Shown here: positions 62,627 to 64,000 of the stretch, in pieces
Layout of the letters: each line of letters starts with the position of its first letter
Position numbering within the stretch: position 1 is the stretch's first letter
Source of the DNA: Halobacillus litoralis
Lineage (GTDB): Bacteria; Bacillota; Bacilli; Bacillales; Halobacillaceae
Length of the DNA: 64,000 nt
Assembly: GCF_004101865.1 (NCBI RefSeq)
Contig: NZ_CP026118.1
Coordinates: 2,497,001 to 2,561,000, forward strand
Direction: 5' to 3'
Translations under genes and position numbers: made by a program
Notes under the pieces: generated by a model
Databases searched by the model: none
What the model was told of the DNA's origin: nothing
What the model saw: the letters and a program-made list of their open reading frames with translations, nothing else

Positions 62627-64000
62627 ATGTTTACAAAGAATAAATATTTTAATAAAAAAACTGGATTAAAACTATTAGTCTATGCCGTTGTCATAGGTAT
62701 GTTCTGGCTGAAAATGTCTTATATACAAAGTAACATCTTTTCTTTGAATGTAGAAAATGCTAATGAAGCTAGCATTCTGGCATTCAACCCATTGAGCAGT
62801 ATCTTCCTGATCTTTGGTCTCGGGATTTTGCTCGGTGGGCGCAGAGGAATGTTCGTATCTTATATACTGGGCTCTCTTCTTCTGTATGTAAACATTCTTT
62901 TTTACCGCGAGTATAGCGATTTCATTACAATACCTATGTTGAATCAAGTTGCGAACTTAGCAGACTTGGGTGGAAGTATCGGCACAATTCTTAATTATTC
63001 CGATATTCTTCTATTCGTCGATGTCCTTATTGCTGCTTTCCTACTGTTTTATTTGAAACCTTCGCGCTTTCAAGCATTCAAACCTAAGCGAAGAGAAGGT
63101 ATCATTTTAGCGGTTGTGGCGATTCCTCTATTCATCGTCAACTTACAGTGGGCGGAAACAGAACGGACGGATTTATTGGAGCGTACTTTTGACCGTAACA
63201 TGCTTGTTAAATACATTGGTGTAATCAACTATCATGTATATGATGCAGTACTTCAAGGTAAGACCGAAATGAAAAAGACTCTTGCTGATAGTAACGAACT
63301 TGTTCCTGCCATTAACTATTTGAATGAAAATAAAAAGAAAGACAGTAACCATCTAGAAGGGGTGGCAGAAGGGAAGAACGTAATTGCCATTTCTTTGGAG
63401 AGTACTCAGACCTTCGTGGTAGATAATACCCTTCATGGCGAAGAATTGACTCCTTATTTCAATGATTTGAAAGAAGAAGGCGCCTATTTCGATAATTTCT
63501 ATCATCAGGTCAAACAAGGACGTACCTCTGACTCTGAATTTCTACTGGCGAATTCCTTGTATCCATTGAACAGAGGTGCCGTTTTCTTTACACACTCTGG
63601 TAATGAATACGAAGCACTGCCAAGTTTGTTAAGTGAAAATGGGTACTTCACAAATGTGATGCATGCCAATGACAAAACATTTTGGAACAGGAATGTTATG
63701 TATGATTCCCTTGGATATGATGATTTCATCTCGAAGGAAGATTACGAAGTGACTCAGGAAAAATCTCATGGCTGGGGTTATTTGGATGAGTACTTCTTTG
63801 AAGATTCCCTGAATAAGATGAAAGATATGGATAAACCATTTTTCTCAAAAATGATTACATTGACGAATCATTATCCATTTACACTTCCTGAAGAAAAGAA
63901 ATATATTGAAGAGGGCGAAACAAGCAGTGGTACATTAAACCGCTATTTCCAAACGATTCGCTATCAGGATGAAGCTTTAAAACAATTCGTAGAAAACTTC
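62627..64000 (+). CDS. ltaS: Lipoteichoic acid synthase (3' end outside window)
   Basis: Transfers glycerol-phosphate from phosphatidylglycerol to the growing lipoteichoic acid chain outside the cell. 458 codons are visible without a stop. Five transmembrane helices lie in about residues 13-180; the sulfatase-like extracellular domain follows with ISLESTQTF (metal Glu258) and QGRTSDSEFLLANSLYP, whose Thr300 is the catalytic nucleophile, and later GYFTNVMHANDKTFWNRNVMY. AACGGAGG is the ribosome site. It could also be a paralogue such as YfnI or YqgS; the conserved helix count and active site do not separate these. Confidence 0.93.
   Translation, partial: MFTKNKYFNKKTGLKLLVYAVVIGMFWLKMSYIQSNIFSLNVENANEASILAFNPLSSIFLIFGLGILLGGRRGMFVSYILGSLLLYVNILFYREYSDFITIPMLNQVANLADLGGSIGTILNYSDILLFVDVLIAAFLLFYLKPSRFQAFKPKRREGIILAVVAIPLFIVNLQWAETERTDLLERTFDRNMLVKYIGVINYHVYDAVLQGKTEMKKTLADSNELVPAINYLNENKKKDSNHLEGVAEGKNVIAISLESTQTFVVDNTLHGEELTPYFNDLKEEGAYFDNFYHQVKQGRTSDSEFLLANSLYPLNRGAVFFTHSGNEYEALPSLLSENGYFTNVMHANDKTFWNRNVMYDSLGYDDFISKEDYEVTQEKSHGWGYLDEYFFEDSLNKMKDMDKPFFSKMITLTNHYPFTLPEEKKYIEEGETSSGTLNRYFQTIRYQDEALKQFVENF

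Noticed and set aside
1-64000. tRNA, rRNA, CRISPR arrays, transposases, phage genes
   Set aside because: None seen: no cloverleaf-like or CCA-ended clusters, no regularly spaced direct repeats of CRISPR size, and no transposase or integrase frames. The only regular array is the 56.8-57.0 kb iteron cluster, whose units overlap and vary too much for CRISPR.

Overview
The window looks like a chromosomal segment of a moderately halophilic, low-to-mid GC member of the Bacillaceae, most likely Halobacillus or a near relative (inference). Supporting signs are the Bacillus-type gene families (sigL/rpoN, gltAB, sigma-B-type katE, LIPY-type intracellular subtilisin, HelD, FtsX plus an M23 hydrolase, EcsAB-like transporter, LtaS), strong AGGAGG ribosome sites, Bacillaceae dispersed repeats, and a Mur ligase / ATP-grasp ligase / aspartate racemase cluster that would suit the Orn-D-Asp peptidoglycan known for Halobacillus. 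I see no rRNA, tRNA, CRISPR array or intact transposase.

Layout: 1-8.6 kb is a glycogen operon (glgC partial, glgD, glgA, glgP, a GH13 neopullulanase-type enzyme and a small PH-domain protein), closed by a terminator beside a perfect parS palindrome. 9-11.3 kb holds sigma-54 (sigL) behind a perfect CcpA cre box and a YihY-type membrane protein. 11.3-13.3 kb has a repeat element and a P1/DmpA-type peptidase. 13.3-19.4 kb is glutamate synthase gltA(B)-gltD, and 19.6-21.7 kb is katE with a sigma-B promoter. 21.7-22.9 kb is packed with dispersed structured repeats, one apparently inserted in the katE terminator, followed by a 22-residue membrane peptide. 23-25 kb carries an M20 dipeptidase and GrpB. 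25.1-32 kb is a MoxR/DUF58/DUF4129/DUF4350/SpoIIM/RDD membrane-associated cluster. 32-36.9 kb is an AT-rich stretch of accessory genes, then DUF2252 and DUF2200. 37-43 kb carries a glycerol dehydrogenase, DUF2179, a nucleotidyltransferase-like protein, HelD and DUF975. 43.3-45.5 kb is a DesK/DesR-like two-component system. 45.5-47.7 kb has one intact and one repeat-truncated DJ-1/PfpI gene and a LysE exporter.

48.5-52.2 kb is the proposed D-aspartate/cell-wall cluster; its Mur ligase is frameshifted in a G6 tract. 52.8-56.5 kb holds ftsX with only a vestige of ftsE upstream, an M23 hydrolase with coiled coil, and an intracellular serine protease. 56.8-58.9 kb is the most striking locus: an apparently complete actin-type (type II) DNA segregation system, with a centromere-like array of about seven spaced repeats, a sigma-A promoter, a ParM-like actin and a ribbon-helix-helix ParR-like adaptor, all in a chromosomal setting. 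59-61 kb is an EcsAB-like ABC transporter, followed by a small zinc-ribbon gene, a 5'-truncated cytochrome oxidase subunit I remnant, a 30-residue membrane peptide and the start of ltaS, which runs off the window.

Coordinates of starts were moved from the longest frame to the codon best served by a ribosome-binding site where noted.
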